64,000 nt of DNA, from the NCBI GenBank assembly GCA_963693365.1, contig CAVNZM010000004.1, positions 6,758,001-6,822,000 of the forward strand, written 5' to 3'. This document shows, piece after piece, positions 1 through 14,559 of the stretch. Source of the DNA: Amoebidium appalachense (Eukaryota; Ichthyosporea). Position 1 is the first letter of the stretch, and each line of letters starts with the position of its first letter. A program made the position numbers and the translations under genes. Below the pieces are notes generated by a model. It was not told the origin of the DNA and made no database searches. It saw only the letters and a program-made list of their open reading frames with translations.

Positions 1-2
1 GA

Positions 3-212
3 GATGAAGGGGTGGAGTTTGAGGTGGTGGAGCTTCCCAAAGTGGGAGGTGAGGAGGTTGGGGAGCAGGATGTTGTTTTGAACCTGCAGGTGGAGTTGAG
101 GGGTGGGTGCTGTGGGGCATGTGTGGACTGTGTGTGCTGCCCGTGTGAGTGCCTGTGGGATATCATCACCTGTCCGTTTAGGTGCATTGCGGACTGCTGC
201 GGGTGCGACTGA
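3..212 (+). CDS. 3' end of a cysteine-rich protein gene (5' end outside the window)
   Basis: The frame is open from the first bases of the window and ends at a TGA at 210-212, so only the C-terminal ~69 residues are visible and no start can be chosen. The first ~35 residues are acidic and valine-rich; the last ~35 contain 13 cysteines, several as CC, CxxC or CxC pairs (GCCGACVDCVCCPCEC, then CIADCCGCD at the very end). Such a tail could bind metal, form many disulfides or be palmitoylated. I do not recognise the family. Codon composition is mixed rather than repeat-like, which is why I accept it as coding. It could instead be the last exon of a spliced gene. Confidence 0.45.
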   Translation, partial: DEGVEFEVVELPKVGGEEVGEQDVVLNLQVELRGGCCGACVDCVCCPCECLWDIITCPFRCIADCCGCD

Positions 213-597
213 GAGTACGGTTGTATATAGATAGATTCTTTTTTGCTCCGAGACTTTTGTGGTTTAACCACTGTATACCGTCATGTAGATAGATATGCCG
301 CCTAATATTAGTATTCAAGAAAAGACTTGGGCTTAATTTTGTAGATATTTTAACCACTGTACCGTGATAGACATGCAAGAAAAAGTACGGTTTGGAATTG
401 AGCTCCAGGCTCGTCCGTTGATGTTATGATAGCCATACATGCCAAAGAGAAGTGTACCTGGTTCATAGGGCTTTTTTCCCCTATATTTGAAGAAACGGTG
501 CCCGCTGGTCGGCAAGCTTTTGTAGAATAAATTGCGAATCTGAAGAATTTATTCGTGGCCAAATATTATTATCCGTACTATATCTCATTCCACACAA
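213..597. other. intergenic, no gene seen
   Basis: AT-rich unique sequence following the stop codon. It contains an imperfect direct repeat in which TTTAACCACTGTA (near 262) recurs as TTTTAACCACTGTA (near 349). Short open frames on both strands lack any family signature. Confidence 0.4.
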
Positions 598-736
598 AAG
601 TACACGCACACACGCACGTGCACACGCACACGCACACGCACACACACACGCACACACACCCACACACACGCACACGCACACGCACACACACACTCACACA
701 CACGTGCACCCACACACGCAGGGGCGCGCGCACACG

Positions 737-771
<35 letters not shown>

Positions 772-781
772 ACGCACACGC

Positions 782-827
<46 letters not shown>

Positions 828-916
828 GTGCATGCACACGCACGCAACGCGTGTACATGTACACGTACACACACGCATGCACGCATGCACGCACACACAT
901 CACACATTGTGTGCAA

Positions 917-947
<31 letters not shown>

Positions 948-986
948 AGACGAAGAAGAAGAAGAAGAAGAAGAAGAAGAAGAAAG
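598..986. repeat. compound (CA)n/(CG)n array followed by (GAA)n
   Basis: Alternating purine-pyrimidine tract, mostly CA with CG interruptions, running to about 948, then about a dozen GAA/AGA units to 984. The open frames across it on both strands are repeat translations, not genes. Confidence 0.95.
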
Positions 987-1371
987 GTAAGATACTTCAC
1001 AAATGATTTTTTGCTTGTTGTCATTCACTTAGCTCATTTTTTATTTTATTGTTATCATATGATTTTTGCATTATCGTAAAAAGTTTGGATCCGTTTTTTT
1101 ATTGTTTTCAAGTTTACCAAGCCAATGCTGCACTGCAATAGTATTTGCTTTTTGCTTCTTGTAGACATTGTGTTTGTGAGCGTGTGTGTGTCGACAGAGA
1201 GGGAGGGGCGGGGAGACCCTGAGGGGGGTGGGAGGTGGTGGGGGGGGGGGGGGGGGGGGGGGAGAGAGGGGGGGAGGAGGGGGTTACTGAATGGGGCCTC
1301 TCTCCAGCTCTGAAGCAGATTGGATTGTACAAATCTATTACTACGGTATGCCAAACAGATCATCAGTGTGT

Positions 1372-1402
<31 letters not shown>

Positions 1403-1642
1403 GGGAGGAAAGGGAGGGAGGGGGGGGGGGGAGGGGGGGGGGGCTATACTCTGGAGAATAGATTTGAAGGATATGCTGCCATGAATACAACACTGCACCA
1501 AGCTCAACATAAGTGAAACATGCTAGGAGCAAGACGGCGGAACTTGAACCGAGGCAGGAAACCAGGTAGCATCAAAGCTGAAACAGAGTAGGGTAGAAAC
1601 GTGTGCTCCTGGTGAAAGTTTACTAAAATGTAGCTTGCATGC
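987..1642. repeat. unique sequence broken by two G-homopolymer blocks
   Basis: G-rich blocks lie at about 1200-1280 and 1385-1443, the second preceded by a short TG run. The intervening sequence shows no supported coding region. Confidence 0.7.
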
Positions 1643-2310
1643 ACCAGTGTGTGTGCGCGCGCTTATCACCATGTGTTCGTGTGCGCGTTCGTGCGTGTCC
1701 GTGTGTGTGTGCACGTGTGCATACACATGTGCATATGCTTCTGTATGCGCGTGTGCTTGTGTGCGTGTGCTTGTGTGAGTGTGTATTTGTCCATGCGTGT
1801 ATGTGTGTGTGTGTGGGTGGTTGGGTGGGTGGGTGGGTGGTGTGTGGGTGTGGGTGTGTGATGTGTGTGGTGTGGTGTGCGTGTGCGTGTTTCTTCGGCG
1901 TGTGCGTGCGTGTGCAACGGTGCGTGCGTGTGCGTGCGTGTGCATGCGTGCATGTGTGTGCATGTGTGTCTGTGTGAGTGTGAGTGTGTGTGTGTGCATA
2001 TGGGAGCATGCCTTGCGTACGTAAGGGGGGGTGTCACCGGTGTGTGTGGGTGTGTGTGTGTGTGGGCGCGTGTGTGCGTGTGTGCGTGTGTGCGTGCGCA
2101 CGTGTGAGTATGTCCGTGTAGTGTGTCTGTGTGTATGTGTGCAGTCTGTGCATGTGTGCGTGTGCATGTGCATGTGCGCGTGTGTGGGTGTCTCTAATTT
2201 GGCTGGGTGTGTGCGCTTGGCATGCATGTGTGGAGCATTCAATATGAGTGCATGAATCATTGGATCTTGCGGGTGGACGTGTGTGTATGTAATTCTTTGT
2301 GTATGTGTGT
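1643..2310. repeat. long degenerate (TG)n/(CG)n tract
   Basis: About 650 bp of alternating TG with frequent CG and CATG steps, a strong candidate for Z-DNA. Frames across it read as Cys/Val or His/Thr repeats and are rejected as genes. Confidence 0.95.
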
Positions 2311-2721
2311 TTTTGTGCATTTTCAGAGCAGGAGGCGGGTCATTGCGTTCATGTGTGCCAGTGTTTGTGCGTGAGTGAACGATTTCAGCTTTTTAATGCA
2401 TTACTCAGGATCTGCCTCCCTCTCTCCGTTGACAAACAGAGTGCGTGTTTTTGCGTAGTCATATCATTTTAGGAATGTGCATAGAAAAGCCCGAGCTTTT
2501 TCTCGTGTCCAGCTGCCATCGAATCAGAAGTGTTTGTGCGCACACGTGCACGCATATTATATTTGCCTGGCGCACTGTCGCCTCGGCCGCTGCACAAAAG
2601 AACATGATTTTGCGTACGCTTAACCACCAACTTTTAGGTCGCGGTAAACGAGTCAGAAGGAGGGGTTGAGGGGAGGGAGGTTGCATGTGAGTGTGATCAT
2701 GAACCGAGAGAAGGCATGAAG

Positions 2722-2755
<34 letters not shown>

Positions 2756-3800
2756 TTCCTCCCCCCCTCCCCCGGGCTTCGAAGCTTCTTTAGTAGGCCA
2801 GGCCGCAATTCGGCACGGTCCATCATTATGGCGCCTGCCTGTACATGTTTCGTATGCGTGTTAACTTCCAAAAAAGCGTTGACCATGCAAGGGTGTAAGA
2901 CAGATCTGTCGATAGCTATCGATGCACATGCAAGAAGCCCGGTCAACTGCCTGCTTTGCCGATGGCTCGGTGCTCGGAGCAGCTGATTCGGATACAGTAT
3001 GCAGTATCAGCCAGCATATAGCCCGGGCCGCCCGGGCTGGATCCGGAAGAATAATAGCCTGTGCCCACGTATACAGTAGGTACTTCATGTCCTGTAGCGA
3101 GATCTGTGCAAATAATTATAAATAACATATTTGCAACACGCACTTGTATTCCATCGATACCCCATAAAAAAATATTGGGGTTTGGTTATTTGCAGTGATG
3201 TTTGATACAGGGCTGCACCTGCACAACGAGACTAGTAAACACAAGGGATCACCGGCGTTGGGTAGGCCCCGGGCCCGGATAGCTGTGTACATGTACTGGC
3301 CGTGGCAGCCATCATACTGGGCCTCACATCAGGCTATCTATTTCTATTGCTCGGCGAATTCTAACCCTGAATATTGCGTGCTTTTACCTGCTTCCTCAAT
3401 ATCCGAAAGGCCATCTTCACTGAACATTGCATGTGGCTGTTTATCATCATGTGGGCCGCCCACTCATGACAGACGTGAGCTTTGCCTGGGCTGCCTGGGC
3501 TACTCGAGTAGCCAATCAAAACACCGAAACGTTCTACACTGGGCGATCCGTCGTCATCTGACCAGCCTGGCAACCCAGGATGGCAGCTTTGCATGTACGT
3601 AACCAGGAGGTAACTGAACAATAAACTGCCAATTTTTGTTTCGGTTTAAAATTACATATTCTTAAGCTGCTAAACTGAAATGCTTATAATAAACTTGCTT
3701 CGAGCAATCATTTTATATTGCCAACTGCACATATGGCCAAAGGCGTTGAACACTAATAATTAGTTACACTATGTATAATGTATGCGTGGGAGGTGATGGT
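2311..3800. other. intergenic unique sequence upstream of GH114 copy 1
   Basis: Mostly non-repetitive, with one C run (2722-2755) and a C-rich tail to about 2773. A 135-codon frame at 3195-3602 and overlapping minus-strand frames lack family motifs and look like chance. I see no RNA gene. Confidence 0.5.
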
Positions 3801-3804
3801 TTTG

Positions 3805-3950
3805 ATTGGGTGATGTAATTAGCTTTGATTGATTGGATGTAGCGAAAACGGTGATTGGATAACGGTTCTTGAAACAATTTTGATTGGTTGCTTAAGTATG
3901 TTCAAAAAGAGCTTTTAATTGGCGGAAATCTATGACAGCTGATATAAAAA
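3805..3950 (+). promoter_or_regulatory. promoter of GH114 copy 1: five ATTGG boxes and a TATA box
   Basis: Five ATTGG motifs (inverted CCAAT) lie at 3805, 3832, 3854, 3883 and 3918, spaced 22-35 bp. They are followed by TATAAAAA at 3943-3950, 131 bp before the ATG. The sequence shows the motifs; NF-Y-type binding is inferred from the known CCAAT consensus. A similar cluster with the same orientation relative to the gene precedes GH114 copy 2. Confidence 0.65.
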
Positions 3951-4080
3951 CATTTCACCATCGCGGTAAAGAAGTTCATTCAATCGATTGACGCCAAACT
4001 ATCATACTAACTACAGCGATAGCACCGACAGTGCCACGTCTAACAGGTAATACCGGCACACATTGCAACAAACAACCAAA

Positions 4081-4857
4081 ATGCATCCAAGCGTACTTGT
4101 TCTTGCTTTGGCCGCCGCAGCCGCAGCCGCCCCACATCATGTAGCGCGCAGGGAAGGGTCATGGAACACAGGCCTGACGTGGGCAAACAAGGCCTACCTA
4201 TTTGGCTCAAACACGGATGGTGTGGACGTGGTGGAGGTCGACACCTTCTATTCCACAGCCGAAGAGATCCAGGGCTACCATAGCAAGGACCAGCGCGTCA
4301 TCTGCTACATGAGCGCAGGCACCCTCGAGCAGGGCCGGCCAGACCGCGACCAGGTGCCCAGCTCAGCGCTCAACACGTGGGCACCGTACAACGGCGAGCA
4401 GTGGTTCAACGTGATGAACTGGCAGGACCTGCAGGGCGTCATGGGCGCACGCATGGACATGGCAAAGGCAAAGGGCTGCGATGCCATCGAGGCAGACAAC
4501 ATGGACTGCTTCGAATACAACGGCTGTGTGCCGGGCACAAGCATGGGCGCCAAGCAGGCAGCCACCAAGGAGTATGCCCTGTGGTTGGCCTCCCAGGCCC
4601 ACCGTCGCGGGATGGCCATCGGTCTGAAGAACGCATTTGAGCTTATTCCCGAATTGGTCAATTCCTTCGACTTTGCCATTAATGAGTCATGCCCACGGTT
4701 CAAGCAGTGCGGTGTGTACAAGGCATTCCAGGCACAGGGCAAGGCCGTGTTTGGTGCCGAGTATTCTCTGAAGGGCGGTGCCGCATGTGGGCCAGCCCAG
4801 GAGAACGGCATCTCCATGTTGTATGAGTCAGGCAACGGATATGCTAGATGCTGGTAG
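4081..4857 (+). CDS. secreted GH114-family endo-alpha-1,4-polygalactosaminidase, copy 1
   Basis: Single uninterrupted exon of 258 residues. Residues 1-17 form a typical signal peptide (short N-region, hydrophobic Leu/Ala core, AAA before PHH). The mature part is one GH114 (TM1410-like) TIM-barrel domain: strand motif CYMSAG at 75-80, the acidic core EADNMD at 137-142, AHRRGMAIGLKN at 173-184, NESC at 201-204 and VFGAEYS near 223-229. In characterised family members, such as fungal Ega3, the enzyme hydrolyses galactosamine-containing exopolysaccharide (galactosaminogalactan). The conserved Asp/Glu in EADN and the later Glu residues are the likely catalytic positions, by family inference. The ATG at 4081 is chosen because it gives a complete signal peptide and lies 131 bp behind the TATA box. 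About 85% identical by eye to the copy at 34849-35649. The absence of introns contrasts with neighbouring genes. Confidence 0.93.
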   Translation: MHPSVLVLALAAAAAAAPHHVARREGSWNTGLTWANKAYLFGSNTDGVDVVEVDTFYSTAEEIQGYHSKDQRVICYMSAGTLEQGRPDRDQVPSSALNTWAPYNGEQWFNVMNWQDLQGVMGARMDMAKAKGCDAIEADNMDCFEYNGCVPGTSMGAKQAATKEYALWLASQAHRRGMAIGLKNAFELIPELVNSFDFAINESCPRFKQCGVYKAFQAQGKAVFGAEYSLKGGAACGPAQENGISMLYESGNGYARCW

Positions 4858-5276
4858 AATCCAGAAGAAAGTACTACAAAAGATAGTAAAAAGGCTTCAA
4901 ATGTTCAAATATTAGGTTAAGTAATTGATTTAACACATGTACATAATAATAATTAGTGCTACGCTAGTCTAGCTGAGCGGACATGTATATACTTTGAAGC
5001 GCCGAATGCCGAATGCAAGCAGAAAGGCGAGCTACTGGCTCACCATTTTGATTTTTAGTGCTGGTTCCTGGAGGACATTGTAATATAGCAAGAGTGACCG
5101 CTGAAGGTCACGTGCCAGGCATTGTATGTCTTGGGCAAGAAATACCATGTAAATAAATTAATATTCAGCAACAATTGGAAATAACTTGCTATTACGTAAG
5201 AATATGCAAAAAACTAAAACCTTAACAGAGCAGCTGCTGACCTGGAACCACGGCGCATGCATACACGTGCGTGCGC
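4858..5276. other. 3' flank of GH114 copy 1
   Basis: AT-rich unique sequence. AATAAA at 5152-5157 could be a polyadenylation signal, but it lies ~295 bp after the stop, so this is tentative. No other gene is visible. Confidence 0.4.
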
Positions 5277-5353
5277 TCACACACACACACACACAGACAC
5301 ATGCGCACATACAAACACACATACGTACACACATGCGCGCACACGAACACACG

Positions 5354-5398
<45 letters not shown>

Positions 5399-5435
5399 CA
5401 CGCACACGCACTGCACACACACAACACGCACACAC

Positions 5436-5467
<32 letters not shown>

Positions 5468-5502
5468 ACACATACACACACACGCACACACAACACACAC
5501 AC

Positions 5503-5536
<34 letters not shown>

Positions 5537-5900
5537 ACACGCACACGCACCCACACACAACACACACGCACATACACACACACACACACGGACACACGGA
5601 CACACGGACACACGGACACACACAGACACACACACACACACACACGCCCACATACACGAGCGCGCCCACTGTTAAAAAAACCACACAGGCGCACCGTGCA
5701 GCTGAATGCGCTAGGCATAAAACGAGTACACGACAACTTTTTCAAAACCAAACATCTGCACCTCTGACAAGTAGTGACCCCATCCCCCCCACCACCCCCT
5801 TCCCCTCCCCCCCCCGCCCTCCTCCCCCCCACAACCCCACACGCGCACACACAGACACGCACGCACCGTGAGACACACACACACACACACACGCACACGC
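5277..5900. repeat. (CA)n arrays with C-rich linker
   Basis: Interrupted CA repeats at 5277-5655 with AACAC and GGACACAC sub-periodicities, a unique linker (5660-5770), C-rich sequence (5780-5830) and a second CA array (about 5835-5900). Both strands give only repeat-encoded frames. Confidence 0.9.
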
Positions 5901-5967
5901 ACAAAATATATATAACATATATGTGTGTGTGATAAAAACCTAACCTATGACCACACTTTGACACACT

Positions 5968-6000
5968 GCTACCACACAGCTACCACACAGCTACCACACA
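5968..6000. repeat. 11-bp tandem repeat, three copies of GCTACCACACA
   Basis: Three exact consecutive copies, just downstream (minus sense) of the orphan two-exon gene. Confidence 0.9.
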
Positions 6001-6174
6001 GGGTGAAGATCAAGCCACTAATATTAGCCACAAACAGTTTGATACAGGCCAGTTAAGAAGGCAAAAGGCCACACAAAGAATATGCACAGGCACAGAAAGG
6101 GTACATGCGCACGTGCATGCAAACCTACTCTTGTGTGCACCTAACACTGGAGCTTGGAGCAACCTTCGAATTCA

Positions 6175-6744
6175 TCATGCGAGTGTAAGTGTCAATGGTG
6201 AGACCGAATGCAATTTGACCGAGCTGCATGGACATACAACGAAACAGGGACGAATCGATGAAACCACTTCGGCTCTGCTGCTACTTGAAAAGGCTCTGTG
6301 CAGATGTCAATGCAGCTCTTTCCTCTCAGCTAAGCCGAAAAAAAACAAGCAAAGCCCCCCTCCCCCCTCCCCTCCCTTTTCCCTGACATCCCCCCCTTTC
6401 CCCCTCCCCTCCCCCCACCCACCCACCCACCCACATCCGCACACCCCATCCCTTATGTTTCGTTTTAAGCCCACCTTATATTCGCTTGGCGTCCACACAC
6501 TAATGCATCTGACCTTTCGCATACTATTCATAATGCTGCACCAATCAAATTTTCGCACCGTGAGCCTTAAACGAGATTTAGTGCTCTACTGTTTTTGAAA
6601 AATGAAAAGGAGCTAATGCAGATGAACAGGGCAACAGGTATCCCCTCTTTCCCTTAACCGCAATACCCTTCCCCCCCCCTTCCCCCCGCGCTCCATCCCC
6701 CCTCCCCCTCCGCCCCTCCCCCCCCCCTCCCCCCCCCCCCCCCC

Positions 6745-6775
<31 letters not shown>

Positions 6776-7037
6776 TCAAAATGAAGAAAGAACAAAAAGG
6801 ACAACTAGAAGGAGATGAAGAAAAATAGGGGGGGAAATCTTCTTAGACACGGAACCTTTCATTGACTCACCCATTCCCCGCCACCTTGCCTATGACCACA
6901 TGCCGCATTTCCACGCTCACCATGCCTGCATCAGTGTCCCTCTCCACACCAATCTCCAACGTCGCCTCCACCGCATCGCTCATGCATGACTTTCCACCAA
7001 CCACGTTGACCGGTTTTGGCCCTGTAGGCATCGACAT
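6175..7037 (-). CDS. two-exon orphan gene (minus strand)
   Basis: Proposed exon 1 is 7037-6871 (ATG to GGGAATGG) followed by a consensus GTGAGTC donor. Proposed last exon is 6295-6175, preceded by CTGCACAG and ending in TGA. Phases match: exon 1 leaves two bases, and the last exon supplies one and then reads 39 codons to the stop. The product would be ~95 residues. The N-terminal part (MSMPTGPKPVNVVGG..., then an acidic Val/Glu stretch ending near VVIGKVAGNG) looks like genuine protein; the C-terminal part is Ser/Val/Cys-rich. The intron holds C-rich tracts and a CnAn run. I do not recognise the family. The ATG lies directly beside a poly-T/poly-A run, so a further upstream exon is possible. 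The strong donor is the best single piece of evidence. Confidence 0.4.
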
Positions 7038-7092
7038 CTTTTTTTTTTTTTTTTTTTTTTTTGGAAATGTGGGGGTTGGAGGGTGTGTGTGT

Positions 7093-7123
<31 letters not shown>

Positions 7124-7530
7124 GGGAATTGTTGGGAGAATATTTGTTTTGGCAAGGATGGGAGGGGGGGAGGGGGGGGGGAGGGGGGGGACGGGGGAGG
7201 GGGAATAAAGACGGGGGGACGAGAGGGCAGGAGCCGGGGGGAGAGTTGGGGGGGGGGGGGGGGGGGGGAGGGGGGGGGGGGGTAAATGTCAGCATGTAGC
7301 CCATGTTCATTAGGGGGGCAGGAAGGAGGGGGGGGGGGGGGGGGGGGGGGGGGTTCACAACAAAAACACGGTGCTATTATGGAATGCCATGAACATTAGC
7401 ACATACATATTGTTTATGGAGCATGGATGTATCGTGTGTGTCACTGTGTGGGACAAGGAGCGCCCAGAACCAGGGTTGGGGTGGGTGGGGGGAAAGATGA
7501 GGGAGAGCAAGGGGGATGGGCCGAGAGGGG

Positions 7531-7574
<44 letters not shown>

Positions 7575-7604
7575 AGGGGGGGGGAGGTGGGGGCTAGCAA
7601 AGAC
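7038..7604. repeat. poly-T and several long G-homopolymer blocks
   Basis: Poly-T at about 7040-7062, then G-dominated blocks at 7090-7122, 7160-7280, 7325-7354 and 7525-7590, separated by short unique sequence (7355-7500). No gene seen. Confidence 0.85.
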
Positions 7605-10708
<3,104 letters not shown>

Positions 10709-10810
10709 GTTTGGCTTTCCTGCTCGTGTGGTGTAATGTGTTTGCGTGTGTGTGTGCGTGTGTGTATGTGGGTGGGTAGGTGGGTGGGTGGGTGGGTGGG
10801 TGGGTGGGTG

Positions 10811-10859
<49 letters not shown>

Positions 10860-10873
10860 CTTTTTTTTTTTAT

Positions 10874-10915
<42 letters not shown>

Positions 10916-11358
10916 TGCACGCCTGTGTGTGACTGTGTGCACATTGGTGCGATTAGTAATCCACGTTTTCACCTCTTCTACTAGCATCCTCCTACTCCAC
11001 CTCCTTCACCATCTTCTCCTTTTCTTCTTTTTGTTTCGGTTTTCCTTTCTTCGCCTTTGCTTTCTTCTGCTTTTTTTCAATTCTTTTTCCCTTTGAAAGG
11101 GGGTTGGGGTGGGGGGTTAACCAAAGGCATGTCCCCCAATCAATCCAGCACTGCCCCCCCCTTCCCCCCCCCCCTCCTTATCCAATCCAGCGCTGCCCCC
11201 CTCTCCTATCCCCCCCACCTCCCCCCATCCCCACCACAATCAGCACTTCCCCACCTCCCCCCTCCCCCGTGCACCCCTTCTCCCCCTCTCTCCCTCCACT
11301 CCCCGTAATCCAGGGATTTGAGTTCCTGATCCCTCGAAACACAGGCACACGCACTAAA

Positions 11359-11393
<35 letters not shown>

Positions 11394-11397
11394 AACA

Positions 11398-11470
<73 letters not shown>

Positions 11471-11500
11471 GTCGTCCAGCTGGCACCCAACCCAATACAT
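10709..11500. repeat. TG, TnGn, C-rich and CA repeat blocks between the receptor genes
   Basis: TG/GGTG tract 10740-10858, poly-T then poly-G 10861-10914, pyrimidine-rich 10975-11100, C-rich 11145-11305 and CA array 11355-11468. No gene seen. Confidence 0.85.
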
Positions 11501-13940
11501 AATAAAGGACTCCCACGTGCAAGGTGGGCTTACCAGACGTTGGAGGCGAACACTGAACTTAGTCTCGAATGCCTCGCAGTTTCTACACGTCTATGTTGTG
11601 CATTCATAGTTAACTGCGTGTTGCACACTGAAGTTGTGTGTGAGATTTAGGCTTCATTTTTGCTGCCCGCAACTAACAATTGGTATAAGTGAGATGTAGG
11701 CTTCATTTTTGCTGCCCAAAACTAACAATTGGTTTTTTTTTTTGGTTTTTTTTTGCGTGAGCACAGAGTCTGCGGAAAATTATTAATAATTGCCCGTATG
11801 TACTGAGCGTGAACCCTTCCTGAAACGGTCGAGACTTTTTATCATACAAGTTCACTAGTGTGTCCGACATGGACTACCCCATAAATGAGCAGAAAATGGC
11901 CTCCATTTCCATAAAGCAGCGTGCTGCAGTGCTGCACGAGCAGGCAGCAGGCGCATGCACGCGACTGGGCAATGCATGGGGGACAAGGAGGGAACGCAAT
12001 GTGGCATGCCCCATAATGGAATGGTTTTTATTCGATAGTGCTCCTGCAATTTCATGTTTTGATCTTTTTCTCCATAAAACGACGGCTGGCCCAACTATAT
12101 ATGACAGGTCGCTGATCATACAACGTTGATGAGTCCAAGCGCCTACATTCACCCATTCACCCTAGATCGTAATTCGAGTACCACCCGCTAGTCTCTAAGG
12201 CTTTGTAGGGTTTACACACTTTTTATTGCGCCGCGACACTGCCGGAGGCCCAGCCACATTCGACGGCCTACTGCGTTTTCCAGCGCAGCCAATCAAATGC
12301 AGCCAGTGACATATGTACATGTAAGGCAACAATGAGCGCCATCGTAGTATATGACACCCCTATTACATATTATGGGTAAGCAGAGGCTAGCATCGGTAGC
12401 TCCGAAAGAAAGTTAAGGCACCGGATCACACTATCATACTGTGTCACAATATCATACTGTGATACCCGCTGGCTTACGTAAGTGGCCGGGGCGGCCTACG
12501 ACGCTGCGGGACCTCTCCGGCGGGGTCCTTCTGGATGTAATGACCATCAGATCGTTCAATGTGCAGTGACCAATCGAAATGCTCAAACATTTTAAAGCAA
12601 ACATTTAACTTCATTGATTAAAAAAGCACGGGCAAGCGGATCATGTCTTCTTTTGACTGGTAGGATGGGCTTACGTCATTTTGAACTAATCACCGCTCGT
12701 AAAGAAAGATCCGATTACGCGCGATCAAACTACAAGGTATGTTATAGGGCGCAGGGAGACAGCACTCAAAGTGACTAACCACCAGCACCTGTTCGTGATC
12801 AGTTTCTATTAGTTACATTAGAAGAATAGCTTACAGAAGCAACTGTCATGGCACAACAAACCAAACAATTGCATGCAATAACGCGGTTGAGCTTATTATA
12901 TGTAGGGGAAAGTGGATGAGCTTTTGGCCTTTAATGACACTGTGCCTAGCAGCCGCTACTGTTGTTTGTCGTACGGTATGAAATGAAACAGCCGCACTTG
13001 AAATCCCTAGCTGTTTGCGCAACCACTTTGTGGTGCTCTGCGAACCAATCGGAAATCGTCCATTGTTTACATTTTTCAGGAACATGTGACGGTGACATGT
13101 CCGGCCAAGTACGCGGCCAGGACTCAGCAAACGCAGTGCCACACGTGCGCGCGCGCGCGGGATCTTAGCGGGGCGAGTGCGTGGACTTAGCCAACAACAA
13201 ATAAACCGTTTCACGAACACAGAGACAAAGGCGGAGTACACTTTCACTTTAATTCACATCATAGTGACAATAGCTGTGCCAGTGTTCAAGCAAGAACATT
13301 GTGATCTCGGTGTAGAAGGAAATAGGTTTCCTTTTTGATTTTGTAGTAGAGAGTTGACAACGTGATTGAAGCTTGGCGGCGTTGCTCGTTCTTGCACACA
13401 TCACGCCCGTTGAGTTTGTGTTGCACACAATGTTGCCACGCGGTTCACACTAGGCACAAGCAAACACTCGGCAAGAAAAAACCACATCAACTAAGTTATT
13501 CAGACCTAAGGCGACTTTTTCATTGCAGACAGAAGGCATCAAGATGTTTATTATGGCCAACATTGGCACATTTCTGTACTCTCTCGGTTTTTGTCCCCTC
13601 AACTTCGAAGTCCCATATAGCAAAGGGGAGTTATGTGCTTATGTGTAACGAGCAGTGAAGAATAGGAGAGTACCTTAGCCTAGAGAGAAAGACAAAAGAA
13701 AAGTACACATGTTGTTACTTGTAGACGGAAGGAGGAAAGACTCTGGGTCTACTACGAAGAAGCGGGAAAAAGGAAGATCGGTTCGCGTGTATGAGGTGAG
13801 GAAAGAAGCTGGATTTGTGTGTGGAGCCTCATAGATTACCGTTGGTATTTGTTTAGGAGGGCTTCCAAATTGGTGGAGGCCTATGTAAGGTACCGAGATT
13901 TATTACTGAATGTGTGTGCTTGTGACAGAGCCTCTTCATA
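11501..13940. other. microsatellite-poor spacer between the head-to-head receptors
   Basis: Unique, mostly AT-rich sequence. TTCATTTTTGCTGCCC with flanking AACTAACAATTGG occurs twice around 11650-11732. GATCACACTATCATACTGTG-type units recur at 12424-12465. GGAGGCCTAT followed by GTAAGG near 13882 could be the 5' exon end of receptor B, but I cannot prove it. Frames of up to 133 codons here lack family signatures. Confidence 0.4.
12211..12282. repeat. 72-bp dispersed repeat, copy 1
   Basis: TTTACACACTTTTTATT through GACACTGCCGGAGGCCCAG to CTACTGCGTTTTCCA. It is matched with a few mismatches and a small gap at 37543-37614 in the same orientation. Confidence 0.8.
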
Positions 13941-14112
13941 TGTGAGTGCGTGCGTGCGTGCGTGCGTGTGCGTGTGCGTGTGTAGGTGCGCGCACGTATG
14001 TGCACTCATGCGTGTGTGCGTGCCTGAGTGTATTTCTTTTTTTCTTCCTTTCCTTGCCATTGCTGCTCTGCTCTTGTCCGACGCGTTTATCAGATAGCGT
14101 GCACACACACAC

Positions 14113-14179
<67 letters not shown>

Positions 14180-14287
14180 ACAACAAACCTACGCACCCAC
14201 GCGCCACACATGTGCCGCCACACAAAATTTAGAACAAAAACGCAGATTCGCCTTAAGTTTTGTTGTCCCCGCTCCCCCCCCCCCCCC

Positions 14288-14341
<54 letters not shown>

Positions 14342-14369
14342 ATCTATCTCTCTCTATCTCCCCACCCCC

Positions 14370-14414
<45 letters not shown>

Positions 14415-14550
14415 CGAGGCTCTCTCTCACCCTCCCCATCCCCCCCCCCTCTCTCTCTCCCCCCCATCCCCAAACCCCCCTCCCCCCTCTCTCTCTCCCT
14501 CCCCCCCCCCCCCCCCCCGGTCTCTCTCTAACACCACCATTATTCCCACA
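13941..14550. repeat. CG/TG, CA, poly-C and CT repeats upstream of receptor B
   Basis: TG/CG tract 13943-14032, CA array 14100-14180, C run 14273-14298, CT arrays 14298-14410 and C-rich sequence to 14520. The block ends in CACACAG at about 14553, nine bases before the receptor ATG, so it probably is an intron in the 5' UTR. Confidence 0.85.
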
Positions 14551-14559
14551 CAGGTCGTC

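Noticed and set aside
555-1079. Long open frames rich in His/Thr, Cys/Val and Ala/His over CA/TG arrays (also at 1523-2320, 5158-5964, 18580-19564, 44126-45160, 51080-52108, 55287-56455)
   Set aside because: They are direct translations of dinucleotide repeats in all frames and both strands, with no domain, start context or splice evidence outside the exons listed.
3195-3602. 135-codon plus-strand frame
   Set aside because: No signal peptide, motif or homology recognised; an overlapping minus frame of similar quality exists.
11860-12152. Overlapping ~90-codon frames on both strands
   Set aside because: Equivalent open frames on both strands in AT-balanced sequence; neither shows a family signature.
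12846-13247. 133-codon minus-strand frame
   Set aside because: No recognisable domain; composition not clearly coding; no splice or promoter support.
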